Below, one piece after another: positions 22,860 to 30,560 of a DNA stretch of 64,000 nt. Each line of letters begins with the position of its first letter. Within the stretch, counting starts at the first letter, position 1. Under the pieces are notes generated by a model, which worked only from the letters and a program-made list of their open reading frames with translations, searched no databases and was not told where the DNA came from. The stretch spans positions 186,001-250,000 of the forward strand of contig NZ_BMMZ01000005.1 of the NCBI RefSeq assembly GCF_014646195.1, read 5' to 3'. This DNA comes from Microlunatus endophyticus (GTDB lineage: Bacteria > Actinomycetota > Actinomycetes > Propionibacteriales > Propionibacteriaceae). The position numbers were made by a program, and so were the translations under genes.

Positions 22860-23615
22860 ATGGCGCGTTCTGACCTGCAAGCCTCACCCCAGACCCCCGC
22901 GGTTCCGCTGACCCGGCCGGACGGAAGTCCGATCCGGGTGCTGGCCGTCGACGATGAGCGGAGTCTGACCGAACTGCTCTCCATGGCGATGCGCTACGAG
23001 GGTTGGCAGGTCACCACGGCCGGCTCCGGTCTGGACGCCGTGCGGGCTGCCCGCGAGGTGCGGCCGGACGCCATCGTGCTGGACATGATGCTGCCCGACT
23101 TCGACGGCCTCGAGGTGATGCGCCGGATCCGGGCCGAGGACCCCAACGTCCCGGTCATCTTCCTGACTGCCAAGGATGCGGTCGAGGACCGGATCGGTGG
23201 ACTGACCGCCGGCGGCGACGACTATGTCACCAAGCCGTTCAGTCTCGAGGAGCTGATTGCCCGGCTACGCGGACTGCTGCGCCGCACCGGTGCTGGGCTC
23301 GCTCGCGAGGAATCCAACCTCGTCGTCGGTGACCTGGTGCTCAACGAGGATTCTCACGAGGTCTATCGGGCCGGCGAGGAGATCCATCTGACCGCCACCG
23401 AATTCGAATTGCTGCGCTATCTGATGCGCAACCCGCGTCGGGTGCTGTCCAAGGCGCAGATCCTCGATCGGGTCTGGAATTACGACTTCGGCGGCCAGGC
23501 CAATGTGGTCGAGCTCTACATCTCCTATCTGCGCAAGAAGATCGACGCCAGCCGGTCGCCGATGATCCACACCATGCGTGGCGCCGGCTACGTGCTCCGC
23601 CCGGCAGCCGACTGA
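22860..23615 (+). CDS. OmpR-family response regulator
   Basis: A 251-residue regulator: receiver domain with VLAVDDERS, phospho-acceptor Asp75 in VLDMMLPDFDG and the conserved Lys in FLTAKDA, then a winged-helix output domain (DLVLNEDSHEVYRAGEEIHL, ELLRYLMRNPRRVLSK, VVELYISYLRKKID). It closely resembles the actinobacterial TcrA/PhoP-type group. No clear ribosome binding site precedes ATG 22860. It is followed 16 bases later by its histidine kinase. Confidence 0.95.
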   Translation: MARSDLQASPQTPAVPLTRPDGSPIRVLAVDDERSLTELLSMAMRYEGWQVTTAGSGLDAVRAAREVRPDAIVLDMMLPDFDGLEVMRRIRAEDPNVPVIFLTAKDAVEDRIGGLTAGGDDYVTKPFSLEELIARLRGLLRRTGAGLAREESNLVVGDLVLNEDSHEVYRAGEEIHLTATEFELLRYLMRNPRRVLSKAQILDRVWNYDFGGQANVVELYISYLRKKIDASRSPMIHTMRGAGYVLRPAAD

Positions 23616-23631
23616 CCGAGAAGCCTGCTCT

Positions 23632-25221
23632 GTGACCGATGTCGTTCCGGGCCCTGAGCGGACTGCCGAGGGGCAGCCGGTCGAATGGAACGCGCCCGGC
23701 ACCTTCGCCCGTGGCACGCTCGGCCGACAGCTGCTGGCACGGGTGCTGGTGATCGTCGCAGCAATCGCGGTGTTGCTGAGCGTGACCAGCACAGTGGCCG
23801 CCAACTACGTCCTGGTCAACAACGTCGACCGGCAGCTCACTTCGGTGGTCGGCCGCCTTCAGGCCGGACCGCACGCACCGAGCGCGGATGATCTTCTGCA
23901 ACCTGGGCAGCCCTTCGGCACCCTCTACGCGGTCGTCCTCGACGGCGACCAGAGCAATCCAAGTTCCGGCCTGCTGACGAGCACGGGCAGCACTCGCGCC
24001 CGGCAGCTGACCTTGTCCGACCCTGTCATCTCCCGACTGGGCGAGGTGCCGGTCGACGAGTCGCCGCACACCGTCCGACTGCCCGGGCTAGGCCGTTACC
24101 GGGTGATCGCCAACCGGGTCCAGATCGTCAACACCGGGCAGACCGGGACGCTGATGGTCGGGGTCCCGCTGACCGACGCTGACCGAGTGCTGACGTGGAC
24201 GATCGGCGTTGCGGGGATCGTCACGGTGCTGGCGCTTGTCGGAGCCGGGATGGCGGTCCAGGCTGTCGTCCGCCGCAGTCTGCGCCCTCTTAACCGCGTC
24301 GCTACGACGGCCCAACAGGTGTCTCAACTCCAATTGGACCGCGGTGAGGTCGCACTCGCGCTCCGGGTCTCGGCGGCCGACGCCGACCCAGTCTCCGAAG
24401 TCGGCCGGGTGGGCCAGGCGTTCAACCACATGCTCGACAACGTCGCCGGCGCACTGGTCGTCCGGCAGACCAGCGAGACGAAGCTCAAGCAGTTCATCGC
24501 CGACGCCTCGCACGAACTGCGCAACCCGCTGGCATCGATCCGCGGCTATGCGGAGCTGACCCGCCGGGAACGTGATCAGGTCCCGGCGAACACCGCGTAC
24601 GCCCTCGGCCGGGTGGAAGCCGAAGCCGAGCGGATGTCCTCCTTGGTGGAAGATCTGCTGTTGCTGGCCCGGCTGGACTCGGGGCCAGCGATCGATCTGG
24701 CTCCGGTGGATGTGACCGAGCTGCTGGTCAACGCCGTCAGCGATGCCCGAGCAGCCGGACCGGACCACCATTGGACGCTCGACCTCGGCCCGCTCGGCCA
24801 AGGCCCCTTCGATCTGAGCCCTGCCGGCGTCGGGCAGTCACCGGCCACGGTGCTCGGTGATCGCAACCGGCTGCACCAGGCGGTGGTCAATCTGCTGGCC
24901 AACGCCCGGACGCACACCCCGCCGGGGACCTCGGTGACTGCCGGCCTGCGGATCCAGGACGGGCACGTCGTGATCGCGATCTCCGACAACGGCCCCGGCA
25001 TTCCCGCCGACATCCAGGAACGGGTCTTCGAACGCTTCACCCGCGGCGACGACAGCAGGGCCCGCTCCGGCGACCGGACCGGCGGGAGTACCGGGCTCGG
25101 GCTAGCGATCGTGGCAGCGGTCGTCGAGGCCCATCAGGGCACCGTCGACGTGCGCAGCATCCCGGGCGACACCCGGTTCGAGCTCCGATTGCCCCTAGCC
25201 GCTGCTGCGACCCCGACCTGA
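23632..25221 (+). CDS. Sensor histidine kinase partnered with the OmpR-type regulator
   Basis: From GTG 23632 the protein has 529 residues: an N-terminal membrane segment (LLARVLVIVAAIAVLLSV), an extracytoplasmic sensor region to about residue 185, a second membrane segment (TIGVAGIVTVLALVGAGM), a HAMP-like linker, HisKA with phospho-acceptor His294 in ASHELRNPL, and HATPase with NLLANARTHTP, ISDNGPGIP and GLGLAIV. It phosphorylates the regulator encoded just upstream. The stimulus is unknown. Longer in-frame starts overlap the regulator gene and are less likely. Confidence 0.94.
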   Translation: MTDVVPGPERTAEGQPVEWNAPGTFARGTLGRQLLARVLVIVAAIAVLLSVTSTVAANYVLVNNVDRQLTSVVGRLQAGPHAPSADDLLQPGQPFGTLYAVVLDGDQSNPSSGLLTSTGSTRARQLTLSDPVISRLGEVPVDESPHTVRLPGLGRYRVIANRVQIVNTGQTGTLMVGVPLTDADRVLTWTIGVAGIVTVLALVGAGMAVQAVVRRSLRPLNRVATTAQQVSQLQLDRGEVALALRVSAADADPVSEVGRVGQAFNHMLDNVAGALVVRQTSETKLKQFIADASHELRNPLASIRGYAELTRRERDQVPANTAYALGRVEAEAERMSSLVEDLLLLARLDSGPAIDLAPVDVTELLVNAVSDARAAGPDHHWTLDLGPLGQGPFDLSPAGVGQSPATVLGDRNRLHQAVVNLLANARTHTPPGTSVTAGLRIQDGHVVIAISDNGPGIPADIQERVFERFTRGDDSRARSGDRTGGSTGLGLAIVAAVVEAHQGTVDVRSIPGDTRFELRLPLAAAATPT

Positions 25222-25237
25222 GGGATCATTCGTTGTC

Positions 25238-25684
25238 GTGACCGCTGTCCTGCGACCGGCCGAGGACACCGACCTCGATGAGATCGTCACCATTCACCTC
25301 ACCGCCCGGGCAGCGGCACCGATGCCGGCGGGCGTTCACCCGGAGCAGCAGGTACGCGACTGGCTAGCCGCACGGCTCACGGTGGACGAGGTCTGGGTCG
25401 CCGAGGTCGAAGGCCGGGTGGCGGCGTACGCGCGATTCACTCCGACCTGGCTCGACGATCTGTACGTCGCACCCCAGTCCCAGCGGGACGGACTCGGCAG
25501 TGCCCTGTTGGACCTGGTCAAGTCGCTCCGACCGGACGGCTTCGGGCTCTGGGTCTTCGAGTCGAATCGTCCGGCCCGGGCCTTCTACGCCCAGCACGGG
25601 CTGGTCGAGGTGGAACGCGCCGACGGCTCCGCCAACGAGGAGCACCAGCCGGATATCCGGATGATCTGGCACCCGTCGAATTGA
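25238..25684 (+). CDS. GNAT-family N-acetyltransferase
   Basis: A 148-residue protein of the GNAT fold: RPAEDTDLDEIVTIHLTA at the N-terminus, DDLYVAPQSQRDGLGSALLD for the acetyl-CoA binding loop, and LWVFESNRPARAFYAQHGLV near the end. Start is GTG 25238, 16 bases after the kinase stop, so it is probably part of that operon. The acceptor substrate is unknown. Confidence 0.9.
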   Translation: MTAVLRPAEDTDLDEIVTIHLTARAAAPMPAGVHPEQQVRDWLAARLTVDEVWVAEVEGRVAAYARFTPTWLDDLYVAPQSQRDGLGSALLDLVKSLRPDGFGLWVFESNRPARAFYAQHGLVEVERADGSANEEHQPDIRMIWHPSN

Positions 25685-25729
25685 TCCTGGCATGGGGTTA
25701 TCCCTACCGCAGAATCGCCGGTTCCCCCG

Positions 25730-27055
25730 ATGGCATCCGGGCCGCCGATCGGACAAGCTTGGATCGTGCGTAGAGGTGTGGTGATCGGTCAGCTGGTTCG
25801 CCGGACCGTCGGCGACCTGGGCTTCCTGGTGACCACCTTCTTCGTCGCGCTGCCAGGATTCATCGTCTGCATCACGCTGCTGGTGGTCGGGGCGGGCACC
25901 ATTCCGGCGATCGTGGGCTTCCTGCTGCTGACCATCTGCCTGCAGGCGGCGGGCGGGTTCGCTCGGGTCCACCGCAACCTGTTGGCCGGCCGTGGCTTCG
26001 AGATCGCGCAGCCCAGCTATCCGGCCCGGACCAAGGGGCTCCGCAGCCGGCTGCGTCGACTGACCCATCCGCAGTCCTGGCGCGAGTTGCTGCACATCGT
26101 GCTGGTCTTCGTCATCGGCACCGCGACCTTCCCGATCGCTGTCGTCTGGTGTGCGTCCGGCCCGGTCGGGATCCTGTACGCGATCTTCGGCATCTGGATC
26201 CACAACACCGACGACGGGTTCGGCTGGTTGCTCGGACTACCCGGCCGCGCAGCCCAGATGATCGTCTACGTGCTGCTGAGCTTGATCGTGATGGGCACCG
26301 CGCCGTACGTCCTGCGCGGACTGGTGCTGGCGCACGCCGGAATCGCGCGGGCCCTGCTGCACGACGAGGCCTCCCAGCTGCGCGAGCAGGTCAGCCAGCT
26401 GGCGACCAGCCGGGCAGCTGCCGGCGAGGCCGAGGCCCACACGCTGCGCCGGCTGGAACGCGACCTGCACGACGGGCCACAGCAGCGGCTGGTGCGGCTG
26501 GGGATGGACATCAGCGCCGCCGAGTGGCGGATCGCGACCGATCCGGTGCAGGCCCGCCAGATGCTCCGCTCGGCGCTGGCCCAGTCCCAGGAGGCGCTGG
26601 CGGAGATCCGTACGCTGTCCCGCGGCATTGCGCCGCCGATCCTGTCCGAACAGGGGCTCCGCGCCGCGATCACCGCGCTGGCTGCCCGGTCGACGGTGCC
26701 GACCACGGTCGACGTCGACGACGTGCCGTTGTCCGACGCCGCCCAGAACGCCGCCTACTTCGTCACCGCGGAGGCGCTGGCCAATATGGCCAAACATGCA
26801 CGGGCATCGTCCTGCTCGGTCGAGCTGCGGCGGGCCGGGGCGATCGCGGTGATCACCGTGACCGACGATGGCATCGGCGGCGCCTCGGCCGCGAAGGGCC
26901 ACGGCCTGGCCGGGCTGTCGGAGCGGCTCCGCGGCGTCGACGGCACGCTGGCCGTGCACTCCCCCACGGGCGGCCCGACCCACCTCACGGCCACGATCCC
27001 GCTGACCAGCTCGGTGCCGAATTCAGCCCAGCGCCCGGTGCCGAGCCGACCATGA
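25730..27055 (+). CDS. NarX/DesK-type sensor histidine kinase with integral membrane sensor domain
   Basis: About 441 residues. The first 205 form a membrane sensor domain of the kind common in streptomycete kinases (TFFVALPGFIVCITLLVVG, SWRELLHIVLVFVIGTATF, LLSLIVMGTAPYVLRGL). It is followed by HisKA_3 with His247 in RDLHDGPQQR and an HATPase domain (AEALANMAKHARA, VTDDGIGGA, GHGLAGLSERLR). The start is uncertain: ATG 25730 and nearby downstream GTG codons all lack a good ribosome binding site. Its TGA overlaps the regulator ATG. Confidence 0.93.
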   Translation: MASGPPIGQAWIVRRGVVIGQLVRRTVGDLGFLVTTFFVALPGFIVCITLLVVGAGTIPAIVGFLLLTICLQAAGGFARVHRNLLAGRGFEIAQPSYPARTKGLRSRLRRLTHPQSWRELLHIVLVFVIGTATFPIAVVWCASGPVGILYAIFGIWIHNTDDGFGWLLGLPGRAAQMIVYVLLSLIVMGTAPYVLRGLVLAHAGIARALLHDEASQLREQVSQLATSRAAAGEAEAHTLRRLERDLHDGPQQRLVRLGMDISAAEWRIATDPVQARQMLRSALAQSQEALAEIRTLSRGIAPPILSEQGLRAAITALAARSTVPTTVDVDDVPLSDAAQNAAYFVTAEALANMAKHARASSCSVELRRAGAIAVITVTDDGIGGASAAKGHGLAGLSERLRGVDGTLAVHSPTGGPTHLTATIPLTSSVPNSAQRPVPSRP

Positions 27056-27750
27056 CCGAAATCGGCACCGTGCTGGCTCGGGCGTACGAGACACTGGCAG
27101 GCATGCGTGTTGTGGTCGCCGACGATTCGGTTCTGCTGCGAGAGGGTCTGGTCCGGCTGCTGGCCGAGGTGGGTTGCGATGTCGTGGATGCGGTGGGCGA
27201 CGCCGCGAGTCTGGTCGGGTCGGCGGCCGAGCATCGCCCCGACGTCGCCGTCGTCGACATCCGGATGCCGCCGTCGAACACCGACGACGGGCTGCGCGCG
27301 GCTGTCGAGGCACGGACCGCCAATCCAGACCTCGGCGTGCTGATGCTGTCGGCCTATATCGAGTTGTCCTACGCCGACGTGCTGCTCTCCGACGGCCGCG
27401 GCGGCGTCGGCTATCTGCTCAAGGACCGGGTGACCTCCCTGGACACGCTGGCCGACGCGCTGCGCACCATCACCGAGGGCGGCACCGTGCTGGACCCCGA
27501 GGTGGTCGCGCAGTTGCTGGTGGCGCGCCGCCGGCAGGATCCGCTGGCCAGCCTGACGCCGCGGGAACGCGAGGTGCTCGCGCTGATGGCCGAGGGCCGG
27601 AGCAACTCCGCGATCGCCGAACGGCTCGTGGTCACCGGCGGTGCCGTCGAGAAGCATGTCTCGAACATCTTCACCAAGATCAATCTTCCCGACGTCGGCT
27701 CCGACAACCGCCGGGTGCTCGCCGTCCTGGCCTGGCTCAAGGCGCGCTGA
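27052..27750 (+). CDS. NarL/LuxR-family response regulator
   Basis: A 232-residue regulator: receiver with VVVADDSVLLREGL and Asp69 in VVDIRMPP, then a LuxR-type helix-turn-helix (LTPREREVLALMAEGRSNSA, IAERLVVTGGAVEKHVSNIF). ATG 27052 overlaps the kinase stop (ATGA), giving a coupled pair; ATG 27103 just before the receiver is an alternative. The stop forms TGATCA with the stop of the convergent polymerase gene, so the two genes abut with no gap. Confidence 0.94.
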   Translation: MTEIGTVLARAYETLAGMRVVVADDSVLLREGLVRLLAEVGCDVVDAVGDAASLVGSAAEHRPDVAVVDIRMPPSNTDDGLRAAVEARTANPDLGVLMLSAYIELSYADVLLSDGRGGVGYLLKDRVTSLDTLADALRTITEGGTVLDPEVVAQLLVARRRQDPLASLTPREREVLALMAEGRSNSAIAERLVVTGGAVEKHVSNIFTKINLPDVGSDNRRVLAVLAWLKAR

Positions 27751-29394
27751 TCAGCCCTTGGCCTGACCGTAGTTGTCGACGATCGCCACCTCGAGGGCGA
27801 ACTCGACTCCACTGTCACCGAACAGCAGCCGGCCGGCACGGCCCGCCGCCTCCTTGATCAACTCTGCCACCCGATCCGCGCAGCCGGCCGGGCTGTGCAC
27901 GATCACCTCGTCGTGCAGGAAGTAGACCAGCTGCGGTGGCTGAGCCTGTCGCAGCCCTTCGACAAGCTCAGGGCCCTGGAGAAGCTGGCGCAGGCCCGCC
28001 ATCCAGCACAGCGCCCATTCGGCAGCGGTCCCCTGGACGACGAAGTTGCGGGTGAAGCGGCCCCAGTCCCGGGCCTGCTGACGAGCCTTGCGGACCTCCT
28101 CGGCCGGGGCGTCGCCGCCCGCCGCGAGTCGCTGCAGCTCCCGCCAACTCTCCGGCGGCCGGGGTGAGCGGCGGCCGAGGAAGGTGCTCACGATCTCGCC
28201 CCGCTCGCCGGCGCGCGCCGCCTCCTCGACCACGGAGGTCGCGCGCGGGTAGGCCTTGATCAACTCCGGCATCAGGCTGCCGCCGTAGCCCGTGGTGGCC
28301 CCGTACAACGCCCCGAGCATCGCGCCCTTGGCGTGGGCACGGGTATCGACGACGCCGGTGTCGACGAGCCCCTGGTAGAGATCATGGCCGCGGGCGGCTG
28401 TCGCCATCCGACCGTCGCGCGCCATCGCTGCCAGCACCCGCGGCTCCAGCTGGGATGCGTCGGCGACCACCAGCTTCCAGCCCGGATCGGCTCGGGCGGC
28501 CGACCGGATCTGCTTGGGCAACTGCAGCGCGCCGCCGCCGTCGGTGGCCCAGCGGCCGGTCACCACACCGCCGACCACGTAGTCCGGCCGGAACCGGCCG
28601 TCGGCGATCCAGGTGTCCATCCAGGTCCAGCCGTTGGCCGACAACAGCCGGGACAGCTTCTTGTACTCCAGCAGCGGCTCGATGGCCGGATGGTCGACCT
28701 TCTCCAGCTCCCACTTCCGGGTGCTGGCGACCTCGATACCGGCGCGGTGCAGGGCGTCGATCAGGTTGAGTGCCGAGTCCGGATTGAAGGACCCGACGCC
28801 GAGCGCGGTGATCATCCTGTCGATCACTGCCTGCAGTTTCGCCGGCCGCTCGCCGTAGCGGGGTCGCGGGCCCAGCGCCTCGGTAAGCAGTTGATCATGG
28901 ACGGTGACATCCCAGGGCAGGCCGTGATGGGCCATCTCGGCAGCGATCAGGGCGCCGGCGGACTCGGCGGACAGCAGCAGCCGGAGCTTGGCGCGCCGGA
29001 TCCGCTCGTGATCATCGAGACCGGGCTCGGCGGCGACCTGGGCCTGCTGGCGGCGGTACTCGGCGACGACATCGTCCAGACCGAACTGATCTTCGAGCAG
29101 TTGATCATCGAGCAGGGTCGGTTCGGCCTGGGCGATCCCCTGCCGGCGCCAGCGGTCGTCGGCGGCCAGCTCGGCATCGTGACCAGCCAGGATCGCATGG
29201 CACAGTCGCAGATCCTGGCAACGTTCGATTCGTACGCCCTCGGCCAGCAGGCGCGGATAGATCCTGGCAGTGTCGGCCCAGATGTAGCGGGCTCCCTGCA
29301 CGGCCCCGTGCCAGGGCTGCGGCGTGCCGTCGACGCCGCCGTCGAGCTCGGCGACGACCAGCTCGCCGCCCTCGTACGCCACTGCCACATCCAC
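27751..29394 (-). CDS. Bifunctional 3'-5' exonuclease/DNA polymerase (family A, stand-alone type)
   Basis: A 547-residue family A polymerase without a 5' nuclease domain. Motif A is VVADASQLEPRVLA, motif B is RAHAKGAMLGALYGATTGYG and motif C is FLHDEVIVHSP. The N-terminal 180 residues are a degenerate 3'-5' exonuclease-like domain. Such short Pol I relatives are widespread in actinobacteria with a presumed repair role. Residues 475-485 (GPELVEGLRQAQ region), just before motif C, come from a REP-like DNA palindrome inserted in frame, a segment absent from typical relatives. The upstream gene (XRE-cupin) is on the same strand. Confidence 0.9.
   Translation of the reverse strand: MDVAVAYEGGELVVAELDGGVDGTPQPWHGAVQGARYIWADTARIYPRLLAEGVRIERCQDLRLCHAILAGHDAELAADDRWRRQGIAQAEPTLLDDQLLEDQFGLDDVVAEYRRQQAQVAAEPGLDDHERIRRAKLRLLLSAESAGALIAAEMAHHGLPWDVTVHDQLLTEALGPRPRYGERPAKLQAVIDRMITALGVGSFNPDSALNLIDALHRAGIEVASTRKWELEKVDHPAIEPLLEYKKLSRLLSANGWTWMDTWIADGRFRPDYVVGGVVTGRWATDGGGALQLPKQIRSAARADPGWKLVVADASQLEPRVLAAMARDGRMATAARGHDLYQGLVDTGVVDTRAHAKGAMLGALYGATTGYGGSLMPELIKAYPRATSVVEEAARAGERGEIVSTFLGRRSPRPPESWRELQRLAAGGDAPAEEVRKARQQARDWGRFTRNFVVQGTAAEWALCWMAGLRQLLQGPELVEGLRQAQPPQLVYFLHDEVIVHSPAGCADRVAELIKEAAGRAGRLLFGDSGVEFALEVAIVDNYGQAKG
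27941..27970. repeat. REP-like palindrome inserted inside the polymerase coding sequence
   Basis: TGAGCCTGTCGCAG (27941-27954) and CTTCGACAAGCTCA (27957-27970) form an imperfect hairpin; the arms differ at two positions. CTTCGACAAGCTCAGG is, from general knowledge, a repeat scattered through many actinobacterial and some proteobacterial genomes, and translates in one frame as PELVEG. I saw only this copy in the window. Confidence 0.7.
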
Positions 29395-29482
29395 ACCGGA
29401 AGCATAGAAGCGCGCTGAATAGTTCGCTCTGCTGCGACGAGCGCCCTATTCAGCGGCCTCCGAGGCCCGCTGCACCGACGAT

Positions 29483-30049
29483 TCAGGGCCGGCTGCGGCG
29501 GATCACGACGACCACGTAACGGCACTGTTCCTCGGTGCCGTTGACGAATTCGCGAGCCTGGGGGGTACCCAGTTCGAAGGTGTCGCCGGGTGACAGCAGA
29601 TGAGTGTCGTCGCCCTCGACCAGCGTCAGAGTGCCCTCCAGGACCCAGATCAACTGGTCGATGAAGGCGTACGCCCCGGCAGGCATCGGCACTCGGGCCC
29701 GGGCCGGGAGCAGTACCTCGGTGATGTCGACCGGAAAGGCCGGGGTGGAGATCTGCCGGCGCAGATAGCCGGTGTCGGGATCGGTCCAGTCGGGTGTGTC
29801 GGCGGCCCGCCTGACCACCGCGCCGAGCGGTTCCGACGGTGACAGCAGCGCGGTCATGCTGAGCTCGAGCGCACCGGACAACTTGCCGATCACGACAGCG
29901 GTCGGGCTGCTCTGCCCGCGCTCGATCTTGCTGATCATCGCCTTGGACACCCCGGACTCCTCCGCCAGTCGGGCCAGCGACCAGCCGCGTCCGGTGCGCT
30001 CGGCCCTGATCCGCCCTGGCAGTCCCAGGTCGTCTATTATAGTAGACAT
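29483..30049 (-). CDS. XRE-family regulator with C-terminal cupin domain
   Basis: From ATG 30049 the protein has 188 residues. The helix-turn-helix reads GWSLARLAEESGVSKAMISK then IERGQSSPTAV; the cupin fold starts near residue 95 with PFVDITEV-type strands and has LIWVLEGTLTLVEGDD and LLSPGDTFELGTPQAREF. These regulators bind a small ligand in the cupin and usually control an adjacent gene. The divergent GNAT gene shares its start codon region, so it is the probable target. The longer frame to 30145 would read through the GNAT coding sequence and is rejected. Confidence 0.92.
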   Translation of the reverse strand: MSTIIDDLGLPGRIRAERTGRGWSLARLAEESGVSKAMISKIERGQSSPTAVVIGKLSGALELSMTALLSPSEPLGAVVRRAADTPDWTDPDTGYLRRQISTPAFPVDITEVLLPARARVPMPAGAYAFIDQLIWVLEGTLTLVEGDDTHLLSPGDTFELGTPQAREFVNGTEEQCRYVVVVIRRSRP

Positions 30050-30061
30050 GAGTCCACTATA
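30035..30061. promoter_or_regulatory. Overlapping divergent leaderless promoters and operator
   Basis: TATTAT at 30035-30040 ends seven bases before the GNAT ATG (30048), and on the other strand TATAGT (30061-30056) ends six bases before the XRE-cupin ATG (30049). These are the spacings expected for leaderless transcripts. The 24-base stretch 30038-30061 is a palindrome with only two asymmetric pairs (TATAGT-A/G-GAC to GTC-C/T-ACTATA). Repressor bound here would cover both -10 boxes and both starts. Confidence 0.7.
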
Positions 30062-30560
30062 CGGTCCGTTCGAGATCCGGCCCGGGCGGCGCGAGGACGC
30101 CGGGGGCGCCAGCAGCTTGCGCAATGCCGCGATCGCAAACAGCACCGCGATCTGGACGACCCGCCCGCAGACTCCCGACGAGGCCCGGCTGTGGTGGGGA
30201 GGGTTGGTCGACCGAGGCGCGGCCTACGTCGCCGACCACGACGGGATGATCATCGGGTACGGGTGCTGGGCACCGTGGCGACCGGCGGAGGGCTACCGCT
30301 TCACGGTCGAGGATTCGATCTACGTCGCCGCCGATCAGCAGGGACGCGGCATCGGCCGCCGACTGCTGACTGCGCTGGTCGACGGCGCTCGCGACTCCGG
30401 CGCGCACGTCATGCTCGCCGACATCGAGGCCACCAACACCGGTTCGATCGCCCTGCACTCCCGCCTCGGATTCGAGACCGTCGGGACCCTGCGGGAGATC
30501 GGCACGAAATTTGATCGCTGGTTGGACCTGACGATCATGCGCCTGCAGCTGGCCGGCTGA
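30048..30560 (+). CDS. GNAT-family N-acetyltransferase (phosphinothricin acetyltransferase-like)
   Basis: A 170-residue acetyltransferase of the PAT group: FEIRPGRREDAGGASSLRN, IIGYGCWAPWRPAEGYRFTV, EDSIYVAADQQGRGIGRRLL for acetyl-CoA binding, and IALHSRLGFETVGTLREIG. PAT-type enzymes acetylate amino-acid-like amines such as methionine sulfoximine; the actual substrate here is unknown. ATG 30048 overlaps the ATG of the divergent XRE-cupin gene (both inside CATG) and lacks any leader. The 3' end overlaps the convergent S9 peptidase by 26 bases. Confidence 0.9.
   Translation: MSPLYGPFEIRPGRREDAGGASSLRNAAIANSTAIWTTRPQTPDEARLWWGGLVDRGAAYVADHDGMIIGYGCWAPWRPAEGYRFTVEDSIYVAADQQGRGIGRRLLTALVDGARDSGAHVMLADIEATNTGSIALHSRLGFETVGTLREIGTKFDRWLDLTIMRLQLAG

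Noticed and set aside
26149-27051. N-terminal 300 residues of the frame that ends in the NarL-type regulator
   Set aside because: They overlap the upstream kinase in another phase and look non-coding; the regulator starts at 27052.
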